Of a stretch of DNA of 12,420 nt, positions 1 to 6,684 are shown in pieces. A model generated the notes under the pieces. That model was not told the origin of the DNA, did no database searches, and worked only from the letters and a program-made list of their open reading frames with translations. This stretch comes from an uncultured Actinomycetes bacterium (lineage in GTDB: Bacteria > Actinomycetota > Actinomycetes > S36-B12 > UBA5976). Position 1 is the stretch's first letter; each line of letters begins with the position of its first letter. Location: positions 1 to 12,420 of the forward strand of contig CAIYGJ010000086.1 of NCBI GenBank assembly GCA_903925705.1, given 5' to 3'. The position numbers were made by a program, and so were the translations under genes.

Positions 1-2
1 AC

Positions 3-1241
3 ACCTGTGGATTTATCGAACAGGCCAAAAAGGACTCCATTGACACCATCTTGGAGGCCAGTGAATTACTCGCTGGCAATGGAAAAGTGGTCGCCGTTGG
101 CTGCTTAGCTCAGCGTTACGGTAAAGAACTTGCTGCAGAGTTGCCAGAAGCCGATGCCGTTTTGAGCTTTGATGATTACGCAAACATTGGATCAACTCTA
201 CGAAAAGTTTTAGCTGGCGAAAGTATCGTTGCCCACACACCGGGGGACAGAAGGAAGTTACTTCCAATATCGCCAGTTGACAGGCAATCAGTGTCTCCCG
301 ATGTTTCAACGCCTGGCATGGGGCCGCACGTTTACCGGAAACGTTTGGAAGCAACACCTTGGGCGCCGCTAAAGATTGCGTCAGGCTGTGATCGCAGATG
401 TACATTTTGCGCGATCCCTGCGTTTCGAGGCTCATTCGTTTCTAGGGATCCAGGTGAGATTTTTGAGGAAGCCGCATGGCTTGGTGAAAATGGCGTTCGA
501 GAACTTCTGTTGGTTAGCGAGAATTCGACTTCTTATGGCAAGGATCTTGGGGATTTAAGACTTCTCGAGAAGCTACTTCCATTGTTGGTTCAACCCGAGG
601 GTATCGAATGGGTTCGGGTTTCATATTTACAGCCAGCAGAAATGCGGCCAGATTTGATAAGCGTTATCGCTAATACGCCGGGAATTGTTCCTTATTTTGA
701 TCTTTCATTTCAACATGCAAGTAACGCAGTACTTCGAAGAATGAAGCGATTCGGTGGCACTGATAGCTTCCTAGATCTATTAAGTGCAATCCGACTACAC
801 AACCCACTTGCCGGTGCCAGAACAAATGTCATTGTTGGTTTCCCAGGGGAAACAGAAGCTGATGTAACCGAGCTAATCGAATTTATTGAAGGTGCCAGAT
901 TGGATGCAGTGGGAGTATTTGCGTACTCGGATGAAGATGGCACTGCTGCGGTAAAACTTGATGGTCATCTATCTGAACATGAGGTGCAAGCCAGACATGA
1001 TGCCGTGAGCAAGGTTGCTTTGCGCGTCAGCGAAGACGTTGCCCGTGGACGAATTGGGCAGGAAGTTTCAGTTTTGATCGAGGAGTCTGGTAATCAAGGT
1101 CGCAGTGAACATCAAGGACCAGAAGTTGATGGCTCAACAACAGTGATTTCGGAAGAATCATTGCCGGTGGGTTCAATTGTGCGGGCTGTTGTGATTGATG
1201 CTATAGGTGTTGACATTGTGGCAAGGCAGATTTCATTGTGA
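3..1241 (+). CDS. rimO: Ribosomal protein S12 methylthiotransferase RimO (5' end outside window)
   Basis: Radical-SAM enzyme that adds a methylthio group to the conserved aspartate of ribosomal protein S12, using two 4Fe-4S clusters. The frame is open from the first bases, so the start lies upstream. It begins inside the UPF0004 domain at the TCGFIEQAKKDS stretch. Counting from the codon at 3, Cys2 and Cys34 are the second and third cluster cysteines; the first lies outside the window. The radical-SAM motif CDRRCTFC has Cys129, Cys133 and Cys136, followed by AIPAFRG, which separates RimO from MiaB. GFPGET is at 279-284, and a TRAM-like RNA-binding domain forms roughly the last 65 residues. 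412 residues are present; by comparison with E. coli RimO about 50 N-terminal residues are missing. The stop overlaps the pgsA start by four bases (GTGA), suggesting translational coupling. Family assignment is firm. Confidence 0.95.
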   Translation, partial: TCGFIEQAKKDSIDTILEASELLAGNGKVVAVGCLAQRYGKELAAELPEADAVLSFDDYANIGSTLRKVLAGESIVAHTPGDRRKLLPISPVDRQSVSPDVSTPGMGPHVYRKRLEATPWAPLKIASGCDRRCTFCAIPAFRGSFVSRDPGEIFEEAAWLGENGVRELLLVSENSTSYGKDLGDLRLLEKLLPLLVQPEGIEWVRVSYLQPAEMRPDLISVIANTPGIVPYFDLSFQHASNAVLRRMKRFGGTDSFLDLLSAIRLHNPLAGARTNVIVGFPGETEADVTELIEFIEGARLDAVGVFAYSDEDGTAAVKLDGHLSEHEVQARHDAVSKVALRVSEDVARGRIGQEVSVLIEESGNQGRSEHQGPEVDGSTTVISEESLPVGSIVRAVVIDAIGVDIVARQISL

Positions 1242-1828
1242 CTAGCTCACCAACTCCAGATCATTTAGGTGATCCAAATAATGAAGTTCCACTACTAAAC
1301 ATTCCAAACCTTCTTACGGTTGCCAGATTGATCATGGTTCCGGTCTTTGGGTATTTAGTTCTTGCAGTCGAGCAAACGCAAGCTGCGCAATGGGCTAGCG
1401 CTTGCGTTTTTCTGATCGCTGCACTAACTGACCTTGTTGATGGTGTTTGGGCCCGCCGTTATGGGTTAGTCACAAACTTTGGCAAAATCGCTGATCCAAT
1501 CGCAGACAAGGCATTGATCGGAACTGCTCTGGTTGCTCTATCAATCCAAGGTGAGATTGGTTGGTGGGTAACTGGAGTGATAATTTTCCGAGAAGTTGCA
1601 ATTACACTTTTGCGATTCTGGGTAATCAAACAAGGTGTGATCCCAGCCAGCCGTGGTGGAAAAGTGAAGACAGTAAGTCAGATAGTCGCAATTGTGGCCT
1701 TCCTGGTCCCGCTTCATGGGTGGGTTGATGCAGTTGCGCAAATGTCCTTAGGCGTTGCCTTAGCATTAACAATTACGACGGGCATCGACTACGTGTTGAA
1801 GGCAAGGATTCTTCCCAAAAATGGATAG
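1238..1828 (+). CDS. pgsA: CDP-diacylglycerol--glycerol-3-phosphate 3-phosphatidyltransferase
   Basis: Integral membrane enzyme that makes phosphatidylglycerophosphate from CDP-diacylglycerol and glycerol 3-phosphate, the committed step to phosphatidylglycerol and cardiolipin. The 196-residue protein carries the complete CDP-alcohol phosphotransferase signature: Asp65, Asp68-Gly69, Ala72-Arg73, Gly82, Asp86 and Asp90, the metal- and CDP-binding residues. NIPNLLTVARLIMVP at 21-35 is the usual first transmembrane segment; further hydrophobic segments lie near 52-64, 100-130 and 145-185. The GTG start at 1238 overlaps the rimO stop by four bases. An AAGG at 1223-1226 is a rather distant ribosome binding site, so coupling to rimO is likely. 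The hydrophilic N-terminal 18 residues are not part of the fold. Other CDP-alcohol phosphotransferases such as phosphatidylinositol phosphate synthase are possible in Actinobacteria, but the N-terminal NIPN(L)LT motif and the cinA/clgR neighbourhood favour PgsA. Confidence 0.9.
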   Translation: MTSSPTPDHLGDPNNEVPLLNIPNLLTVARLIMVPVFGYLVLAVEQTQAAQWASACVFLIAALTDLVDGVWARRYGLVTNFGKIADPIADKALIGTALVALSIQGEIGWWVTGVIIFREVAITLLRFWVIKQGVIPASRGGKVKTVSQIVAIVAFLVPLHGWVDAVAQMSLGVALALTITTGIDYVLKARILPKNG

Positions 1829-1836
1829 CATTTTTT
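1817..1836 (+). repeat. AT-rich inverted repeat spanning the pgsA stop, with T-run
   Basis: AAAAATG (1817-1823) and CATTTTT (1829-1835) are perfect reverse complements separated by five bases that include part of the pgsA stop codon. The right arm continues into a run of six T (1831-1836). The shape resembles an intrinsic terminator, but the seven-pair stem has only one G-C pair and would be weak. It may attenuate between pgsA and cinA or be chance in an A/T-rich stretch. Confidence 0.3.
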
Positions 1837-1867
1837 CAAATGATAGGCCCATGAAAAGAGCCACGAA

Positions 1868-2377
1868 GTGACAACAGATATAGATTCATTAGCCGTAACA
1901 GTCGTCATCGCGATGCAAGGTCGAACTGTGGCAACAGCCGAGTCGATTACCGGTGGCCAATTGGGCTCAACAATTACTTCAATACCAGGTGCCTCACAGA
2001 TTTTTCGTGGCGGAGTAATCGCTTATGCGATGGACTTGAAAGCCAGTTTGTTGGGCGTTTCTGAATCCTTGCTGGTTGAAGGTGGAGCGGTCCAAGCCCA
2101 AGTTGCATTGGAAATGGCAACTGGCGTTGCTAGCAAGCTAAATGCTGATTTTGGATTGGCTGTCACTGGGGTAGCTGGACCTGCTTCCCAGGACGGTCAC
2201 CTGCCAGGCACGGTTTTTGTGGCCTGCGCAATGCGTGATGAGCAAGGAACTGTGATTGATTCGGCAGTGGATGAGTTACATCTGTTTCCCGAGACTGATG
2301 ACCCAAGGCAAGCAAGGGCGCAGGTTAGAGAAGAAACCGTAGCGGCAGCCTTAGAGCTTCTGCTGACAATGCTCTAA
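1868..2377 (+). CDS. cinA: CinA C-terminal domain protein, nicotinamide-nucleotide amidase (PncC type)
   Basis: Stand-alone CinA C-terminal (PncC) domain of 169 residues. The family deamidates nicotinamide mononucleotide to nicotinate mononucleotide, recycling the NMN released by NAD-dependent DNA ligase. The signature AESxTGG is at 24-30 with the proposed nucleophile Ser26. Tyr53 and Lys58 match the conserved Y-x4-K that follows. TGVAGPASQDG and PGTVFVA in the second half are typical. The N-terminal molybdopterin-binding (MoCF) domain of full-length CinA is absent, so this is the short PncC form. The GTG start is preceded by a purine-rich GAAAAGAG at 1853-1860, seven bases away. It lies 39 bases after pgsA and just before clgR, a common actinobacterial order. 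In some Actinobacteria cinA belongs to competence or ClgR-linked operons, but nothing here points to DNA uptake. Confidence 0.88.
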   Translation: MTTDIDSLAVTVVIAMQGRTVATAESITGGQLGSTITSIPGASQIFRGGVIAYAMDLKASLLGVSESLLVEGGAVQAQVALEMATGVASKLNADFGLAVTGVAGPASQDGHLPGTVFVACAMRDEQGTVIDSAVDELHLFPETDDPRQARAQVREETVAAALELLLTML

Positions 2378-2405
2378 ATCGGTCTTGAATGTCTCGAATG
2401 TTAGG

Positions 2406-2437
2406 GTTTATCCCCAGATTTAGTGGGCATGATAAAC
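2406..2437. promoter_or_regulatory. Bulged inverted repeat upstream of clgR (possible operator or RNA hairpin)
   Basis: GTTTATC (2406-2412) pairs perfectly with GATAAAC (2431-2437), and just inside CCCA (2413-2416) pairs with TGGG (2424-2427). A 3-base bulge (CAT, 2428-2430) sits on the right side and the loop is GATTTAG. Eleven pairs in a 99-base gap are unlikely to be chance. No T-run follows on either strand, so it is a poor intrinsic terminator. It ends about 28 bases before the clgR -10 box, where an activator site would lie. It does not match the CGC-N5-GCG core I recall for ClgR sites, so the bound factor, if any, is unknown. Confidence 0.55.
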
Positions 2438-2461
2438 AACAAGACGTAATCAATGAATTCT

Positions 2462-2470
2462 TGATATGAT
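2462..2470 (+). promoter_or_regulatory. Extended -10 promoter element of clgR
   Basis: TGA followed by TATGAT (2465-2470) matches the extended -10 consensus TGnTATAAT with one mismatch. No convincing -35 hexamer lies 17 bases upstream, as is usual for extended -10 promoters. The hexamer ends six bases before the ATG at 2477, so transcription would begin at or next to the start codon and give a leaderless mRNA. Confidence 0.55.
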
Positions 2471-2476
2471 TAAGGA

Positions 2477-2872
2477 ATGGAACGCGATATGACTCAGCAA
2501 CAGGTGATGAATACCTCAGCAAGATCAGCCGTGACTCCAAATCAGGCTTTTACCCACACGGTGAAGATCGCCGATCCGAGTGCAACTCCGGTCTTCGGCA
2601 AGAAGATGATTCTTATGCGTCAGGTTGTTGGCGAGGAATTGCGCCGTCGCCGCAATGAACAAGGTCGAACCTTGCGTGACGTATCTCGCGATGCTCAGGT
2701 CTCATTGGGATACTTGTCAGAACTAGAACGTGGACAAAAAGAGGCATCTTCTGAGCTTTTGGCAGCGGTCTGCAACGCCTTAGATACTCCACTTTCCAGC
2801 TTGCTAGCGGGAGTCAGCACTGAAGTGGCCCGCCGTGAAGCCATGATGGTTGATCGATACTCGACGGTCTAA
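2477..2872 (+). CDS. clgR: XRE-family transcriptional regulator, ClgR/PopR type
   Basis: Small DNA-binding protein, 131 residues from this start. In Streptomyces, Corynebacterium and Mycobacterium ClgR activates the clp protease genes and other stress genes. The helix-turn-helix covers residues about 47-112, with RQVVGEELRRRRNEQGRTL, then SLGYLSELERGQKEASSELL, which is nearly identical to known ClgR proteins. The start is uncertain. ATG 2477 directly follows the extended -10 box but adds about 43 residues with no obvious fold. In-frame ATGs at 2489, 2507, 2606 and 2615 are alternatives, and those at 2606 or 2615 match the N-terminus of mycobacterial ClgR. The C-terminal tail (113-131) is short and hydrophilic; ClgR is itself a Clp substrate in other species, and the tail may serve as degron. 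It follows cinA as in many Actinobacteria, but is followed by xerD instead of the usual recA/recX or pspA. Confidence 0.9.
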   Translation: MERDMTQQQVMNTSARSAVTPNQAFTHTVKIADPSATPVFGKKMILMRQVVGEELRRRRNEQGRTLRDVSRDAQVSLGYLSELERGQKEASSELLAAVCNALDTPLSSLLAGVSTEVARREAMMVDRYSTV

Positions 2873-2961
2873 GTCGGTATAGGCCAACACCTAGATAAAT
2901 AGCGAACTCATCACTAAATATTCACTGGATCTAATAACGGCTTTTGAATAGTTATGTCAGG

Positions 2962-2967
2962 TAAGTT
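2962..2967 (+). promoter_or_regulatory. Possible -10 box for leaderless xerD mRNA
   Basis: TAAGTT fits the actinobacterial -10 pattern TAnnnT and ends six bases before the GTG start at 2974. No ribosome binding site stands at normal distance (nearest AGG is about 12 bases upstream). No good -35 box is visible, so the call rests on position and on similar arrangements at clgR, aroH and cmk. Confidence 0.3.
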
Positions 2968-2973
2968 CAAAGT

Positions 2974-3936
2974 GTGTCCACTTCAAATCCATCTCAAATC
3001 CAGCGGCACATTGATGGGTACCTTGATCATTTATTGGTTGAGCGTGGACTAGCAAAGAATTCAATGGCGGCTTACCGGCGGGACTTAGTTCGTTATCAGG
3101 AGTTCCTTGTCGGCAAGGGACTTGTTGAATTTTCTTTAGTAACGGCGAATGAAATCTCCGATTTTTTAATCAGTCTAAGACTTGGCAGCAAGCAACATCC
3201 CGCGCTTGCTCCGTCTTCAGCAGCCCGAACTTTGATTGCAGTTCGAGGACTTCATGCATTTTTGGCAAAAGAGGGGATAACGACTTCAGATTGCGCGCGC
3301 GCAGTCAAGCCACCAGGCATATCTAAACGTCTACCTAAGGCTTTGACTTTCGCCGAAATTGAAAGGTTACTGGCTGCCGTAGGCGCCGGAAGCGAATCAG
3401 ATTTGTCGGTTCTCATGATGCGCGATCACGCCCTTTTGGAATTGCTCTATGGCACGGGAGCGAGAATTTCAGAATTGACAGACCTCAATTTGGATGATGT
3501 TTCAACCCTTTCAAAAGAACTCCCAATTTTGCGCCTCAAAGGCAAGGGAAATAGGGAACGCCTAGTACCAGTTGGATCACATGCCTTGCGAGCTCTGGAA
3601 CGGTACCTGGTGCGAAGTAGACCAGTACTTTCAGGAAAGTCGACATCTAGTGCTGCGCTTTTTCTAAATGCCCGCGGAACCAAGCTATCCAGGCAGAGTG
3701 CCTGGACAGTGCTGCAAGCAGCAGCAGCGCGGGCCGATTTGTCGGGAAAGGTCTCACCGCACACCATGAGGCACTCTTTTGCCACGCACCTATTGGAAAA
3801 TGGCGCAGATGTCCGGGTGGTTCAGGAGCTTTTAGGACATGCTTCAGTGACAACTACGCAGATTTACACTCTGGTAACTGTCGACCAGTTGCGAGAGGTT
3901 TATGCCACATCACATCCGCGAGCTCAAGCTCGGTAA
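2974..3936 (+). CDS. xerD: Site-specific tyrosine recombinase XerD
   Basis: Tyrosine recombinase that, with XerC, resolves chromosome dimers at the dif site near the replication terminus. All catalytic residues are present: Arg164 (in TGARISEL), Lys191 (in GKGNRERLVP), His263 and Arg266 (in SPHTMRHSFATHLLENGAD), His289 (in LLGHASVTTTQIY) and the nucleophile Tyr298. The N-terminal SAM-like core-binding domain covers about residues 10-105, containing HIDGYLDHLLVERGLAKNS. At 320 residues it is slightly longer than the usual 300, the excess lying at the N-terminus and around 218-226. The GTG start at 2974 gives the expected domain boundary. Adjacency to parA-like, scpA and scpB matches the actinobacterial xerD locus and supports XerD rather than XerC or a phage integrase. 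No attachment sites or phage genes are nearby. Confidence 0.92.
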   Translation: MSTSNPSQIQRHIDGYLDHLLVERGLAKNSMAAYRRDLVRYQEFLVGKGLVEFSLVTANEISDFLISLRLGSKQHPALAPSSAARTLIAVRGLHAFLAKEGITTSDCARAVKPPGISKRLPKALTFAEIERLLAAVGAGSESDLSVLMMRDHALLELLYGTGARISELTDLNLDDVSTLSKELPILRLKGKGNRERLVPVGSHALRALERYLVRSRPVLSGKSTSSAALFLNARGTKLSRQSAWTVLQAAAARADLSGKVSPHTMRHSFATHLLENGADVRVVQELLGHASVTTTQIYTLVTVDQLREVYATSHPRAQAR

Positions 3937-4101
3937 TTCAGGCCCAATATCTTGTGCGACACCAATGGAAAACCCACGTTGCATCCCAGTGTTTATTGGG
4001 AAAAGGGCTTAATCTAAAGTAGTCGTAACTTCCTCAGCGACGATTAATTCTGGCTCGATGGAATATTTCTGTTGGTCACGTGTGTGCTGGGAAGGATAGT
4101 T
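3937..4101. other. 165-base xerD-parA intergenic region
   Basis: The longest gap in the window. It holds CCCAATA (3943-3949), repeated in inverse as TATTGGG (3994-4000) 44 bases away; a smaller TCCCA/TGGGA hairpin at 3985-4001; a TAAAGT hexamer (4015-4020) that could be a -10 box; and the palindrome CACGTG (4077-4082). None is followed by a T-run, so no terminator can be called. A promoter for the parA-scpA-scpB group probably lies here, but I cannot fix it. Confidence 0.4.
4089..4095 (+). promoter_or_regulatory. Ribosome binding site that sets the parA start
   Basis: GGGAAGG lies six bases before the ATG at 4102. It decides for that ATG over an in-frame TTG at 4072, which would place this purine-rich sequence inside the gene. 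Confidence 0.75.
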
Positions 4102-5133
4102 ATGACAGTTCCAATTCCTCAGGATCAGAGTTTAAGCGATCCGTTAGCTGCCACAGCGATGTCAGTTTCGACCCCGATAGCAACCGAATCAACTCCAGTT
4201 TTGCCAATTGACCATGAAGCTTCAGTGACGCCAATAGTGTCAATAGAAGAAACAAAAGCACCTGGTGTGATCCTTGGGCTAACTGGTCGACCACTTCCAA
4301 CTTTTAGCGCGCCTAAGCCATTGTCGAGTCATGGCCCGGCGTACGTCATTGCAATGACAAATCAAAAGGGTGGTGTTGGTAAAACTACTACCACAATCAA
4401 TCTTGGCGCAGCGCTTGCCGAAGCCGGTCGCAAAGTATTGATGGTTGATATGGATCCACAAGGTTCATTGTCAATCGGCCTTGGCGTGAACCCAGATGAT
4501 CTTGGTGGCAAGCGAACTGTTTACGACATGTTGATGGATTCAAGTGCAGTTCCTGCATCTGATGTCGTAATGAAAACTTCGGTAACTGGACTTGATTTGC
4601 TTCCAGCAAACATTCAATTGAGCGCGGCCGAATTGCGACTAGCTGGGGAAGTGGCACGTGAATACGCACTCGATCGGGCATTTGAATCTGTGCGTCCGTT
4701 ATACGACTACATCTTGATCGATTGCCAACCGTCACTAGGTCTATTGACTGTCAATGCGTTAACGGCTGCTGACGGAGTTGTAATCCCGATGGAGTGCGAG
4801 TTCTTTGCGTTGCGAGGCGTTGAAATGCTGCGAGAGACAATCTCTAAAGTCCAAGAACGACTTAACAATCGCCTAACAATTGATGGTGTGTTGCCAACTA
4901 TGGTTGACGCTCGTACTTTGCATACTAGGGAAACGATTCAGGCAGTTCTTGATGCATTTGGCGATAGCGTATTCCACACCACAATTAGCCGGACTGTTAA
5001 GTTCCCGGAAACAACTAAAGCCGGTGTTTCAATTATTGAACAAGCACCAAACTCCTCAGGCGCCCAGAACTATCGCAACCTTGCTTGGGAACTTGTATCT
5101 CGCCTAGAGGCCCAAGGCTCGGTTGCAAAGTAA
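4102..5133 (+). CDS. parA: ParA/Soj-like chromosome partitioning ATPase next to scpAB
   Basis: Deviant Walker-A ATPase of 343 residues. Such proteins bind DNA non-specifically as ATP-bound dimers and position chromosomes or protein complexes. The P-loop KGGVGKTT is at 89-96 with signature Lys89 and Lys94. The A' motif VDMDPQG holds Asp116 and Asp118, and Walker B ILIDCQPS has Asp207. Residues 1-80 form a Ser/Thr/Pro-rich tail ending in a short conserved-looking stretch, LTGRPLPTF, before the ATPase fold. No parB follows, so it is probably the orthologue of the Soj-like gene beside scpA in mycobacteria (Rv1708), distinct from the origin-proximal ParA that works with ParB. Its stop overlaps the scpA start by one base (TAATG), tying it to the condensin subunits. 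Its exact cellular cargo is unknown. Confidence 0.88.
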   Translation: MTVPIPQDQSLSDPLAATAMSVSTPIATESTPVLPIDHEASVTPIVSIEETKAPGVILGLTGRPLPTFSAPKPLSSHGPAYVIAMTNQKGGVGKTTTTINLGAALAEAGRKVLMVDMDPQGSLSIGLGVNPDDLGGKRTVYDMLMDSSAVPASDVVMKTSVTGLDLLPANIQLSAAELRLAGEVAREYALDRAFESVRPLYDYILIDCQPSLGLLTVNALTAADGVVIPMECEFFALRGVEMLRETISKVQERLNNRLTIDGVLPTMVDARTLHTRETIQAVLDAFGDSVFHTTISRTVKFPETTKAGVSIIEQAPNSSGAQNYRNLAWELVSRLEAQGSVAK

Positions 5134-6056
5134 TGTTTGCGGCGTCTGCCGAGCCTGACCAAAAGACCGCTGCGCCGGAAGAAACTTCAGACTCATTTGT
5201 AGTTTCATTAGAAGAATTCTCGGGGCCGTTTGACGTACTACTTTCGTTAATTGCTAAGCATCGACTAGATGTAACAGCGCTCTCGCTTCATCAAGTAACC
5301 GATGACTTTCTTGGCTACATCAAAGCGCGCGGCGAAGAGTGGACACTTGACGAGGCAACTGAGTTCTTGGTTATTGCTGCCACGTTACTTGACTTAAAAG
5401 CTGCTCGCTTGATTCCAGGCGGCGAAGTTGAAGACGAAGAGGACATCGCGATTCTTGAAGCGCGAGATCTATTGTTGGCTCGACTTTTGCAATACCGAGC
5501 CTTTAAGGAAATGTCCGCTGACTTCAAGAATCGGTTAGCAACTGCTGGTCGACAACATCCTCGAGCTGCAGGTCTGGACGAGAAGTTCGCAAAGTTGTTG
5601 CCTGAGGTTGAACTCGGGATGGGGCCAGACGATTTCGCCAACTTGGCTGCTAGAGCGCTCGAGCCAAAATTACCTGACGTGATTTCGGTTGCTCACATCC
5701 ATGCGGCTCGCGTTTCAGTACGCGAACAAGCAGCGATCATCGTTGAAAGATTGCGTCGAGTTGGCCAAGCTTCGTTTAGAACTCTAACCAGGGACTGTGA
5801 CACGACACTTTTGGTTGTTGCAAGATTTCTCGCACTCCTTGAGATTTACCGAGATGGATTGATTACTTTCGATCAGCCGAATCCGCTTGGCGAGCTTTAT
5901 GTTCGATGGATTGGTGATGACGACATGAACGTTGAGTCATTGCGAGAGATCGACGAATTTGATTCCACTGAAGTTCAAGACTTTAGGTCCCAATTAGGTG
6001 ACATAAAAGCGAATGAACAATTGAATGATGAGACAGGTGAAGCGCCAAATGAGTAA
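5133..6056 (+). CDS. scpA: Segregation and condensation protein A (ScpA kleisin)
   Basis: Kleisin subunit that bridges the SMC heads and, with a ScpB dimer, forms the bacterial condensin for chromosome compaction and segregation. The N-terminal SMC-neck-binding helix region contains FSGPFDVLLSLI at 29-40, and AATLLDLKAARLIP at about 82-95 is another conserved block. The C-terminal winged helix (about 193-259, with LTRDCDTTLLVVARFLALLE) should contact the SMC cap. Residues 262-307 form an acidic, probably flexible tail. The ATG at 5133 overlaps the parA stop (TAATG), which I prefer over a TTG at 5085 that would overlap parA by 49 bases and add a non-conserved leader. It has no clear ribosome binding site, so translation is probably coupled to parA. 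Length of 307 is slightly above the usual 250-280 because of both tails. Confidence 0.93.
   Translation: MFAASAEPDQKTAAPEETSDSFVVSLEEFSGPFDVLLSLIAKHRLDVTALSLHQVTDDFLGYIKARGEEWTLDEATEFLVIAATLLDLKAARLIPGGEVEDEEDIAILEARDLLLARLLQYRAFKEMSADFKNRLATAGRQHPRAAGLDEKFAKLLPEVELGMGPDDFANLAARALEPKLPDVISVAHIHAARVSVREQAAIIVERLRRVGQASFRTLTRDCDTTLLVVARFLALLEIYRDGLITFDQPNPLGELYVRWIGDDDMNVESLREIDEFDSTEVQDFRSQLGDIKANEQLNDETGEAPNE
6035..6040 (+). promoter_or_regulatory. Ribosome binding site of scpB inside the scpA end
   Basis: AGGTGA, a perfect match to the 16S anti-Shine-Dalgarno core, stands eight bases before the ATG at 6049. It supports that start over the in-frame ATGs at 6025 and 6028. Confidence 0.75.
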
Positions 6057-6678
6057 CGAGACAGTTGAATTTATCGACGGTGAATCAGCAACTGATGTTG
6101 AAGTGGATGATGGTATTTCGTTAGGTGCGCCGTCGATTCGAGCTGCGCTTGAAGCCTTGCTTATGGTTACCGAGGAGCCGATGAGTACTGCAACACTAGC
6201 TACTTTGACGCGCACCCCAGAGGATGTAGTCGTAACTACTTTGCATGATCTGGCGCAAGAGTATGCCGTACAAGAACGAGGCTTTGATCTGCGCGAGCTT
6301 GGCGGTGGCTGGCGGTTTTGGACCAGAGATAATTGCGCCCAAGTCGTTGAAAGATTTGTGCTTGACGGACAGCACGGCAGACTGTCCCAAGCGGGACTGG
6401 AAACCTTGGCAGTGGTGGCTTACCGACAGCCTGTTACGCGCGCGAGAATATCTGCAATCCGAGGCGTGAATGTTGATGGCGTTGTTAGAACCTTGGTAAC
6501 ACGAGGCTTGATCGAAGAAACCGGTCATGATCATGAAACTGGTGCTCATTTATATCGAACAACCACATACTTCCTAGAACGCCTCGGTCTTAAATCCTTA
6601 GATGAACTACCTCCAATTGCTGCGCACTTACCAATGCCAGACAATGTCGAAGAAGTTTTAGATCTAGCGAATAACTAG
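6049..6678 (+). CDS. scpB: Segregation and condensation protein B (ScpB)
   Basis: Winged-helix protein that dimerises and binds the middle of ScpA in the SMC complex. The 209-residue protein has an acidic N-terminal tail (1-27), a first winged helix (about 28-105, SIRAALEALLMVTEEP) and a second (about 112-180). The family signatures LSQAGLETLAVVAYRQP at 112-128 and RGVNVDGVVRTL at 138-149 are present. The ATG at 6049 has a strong Shine-Dalgarno sequence and overlaps the scpA stop by eight bases, suggesting coupled synthesis of the two partners. The ends of the two proteins are encoded in overlapping frames without any disruption. rluB follows after six bases, so co-transcription is likely. 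Confidence 0.94.
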   Translation: MSNETVEFIDGESATDVEVDDGISLGAPSIRAALEALLMVTEEPMSTATLATLTRTPEDVVVTTLHDLAQEYAVQERGFDLRELGGGWRFWTRDNCAQVVERFVLDGQHGRLSQAGLETLAVVAYRQPVTRARISAIRGVNVDGVVRTLVTRGLIEETGHDHETGAHLYRTTTYFLERLGLKSLDELPPIAAHLPMPDNVEEVLDLANN

Positions 6679-6684
6679 AGACTT

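Noticed and set aside
2902..2907. GCGAAC half-site resembling a ClgR operator between clgR and xerD
   Set aside because: The matching GTTCGC half is absent at the required spacing; a six-base match alone is not evidence.
4072..4101. TTG start for the parA-like gene
   Set aside because: The good ribosome binding site GGGAAGG directly precedes the ATG at 4102.
5085..5132. TTG start for scpA that would extend it into parA
   Set aside because: It would overlap parA by 49 bases and add residues unlike the family; the ATG at 5133 in the TAATG overlap is more plausible.
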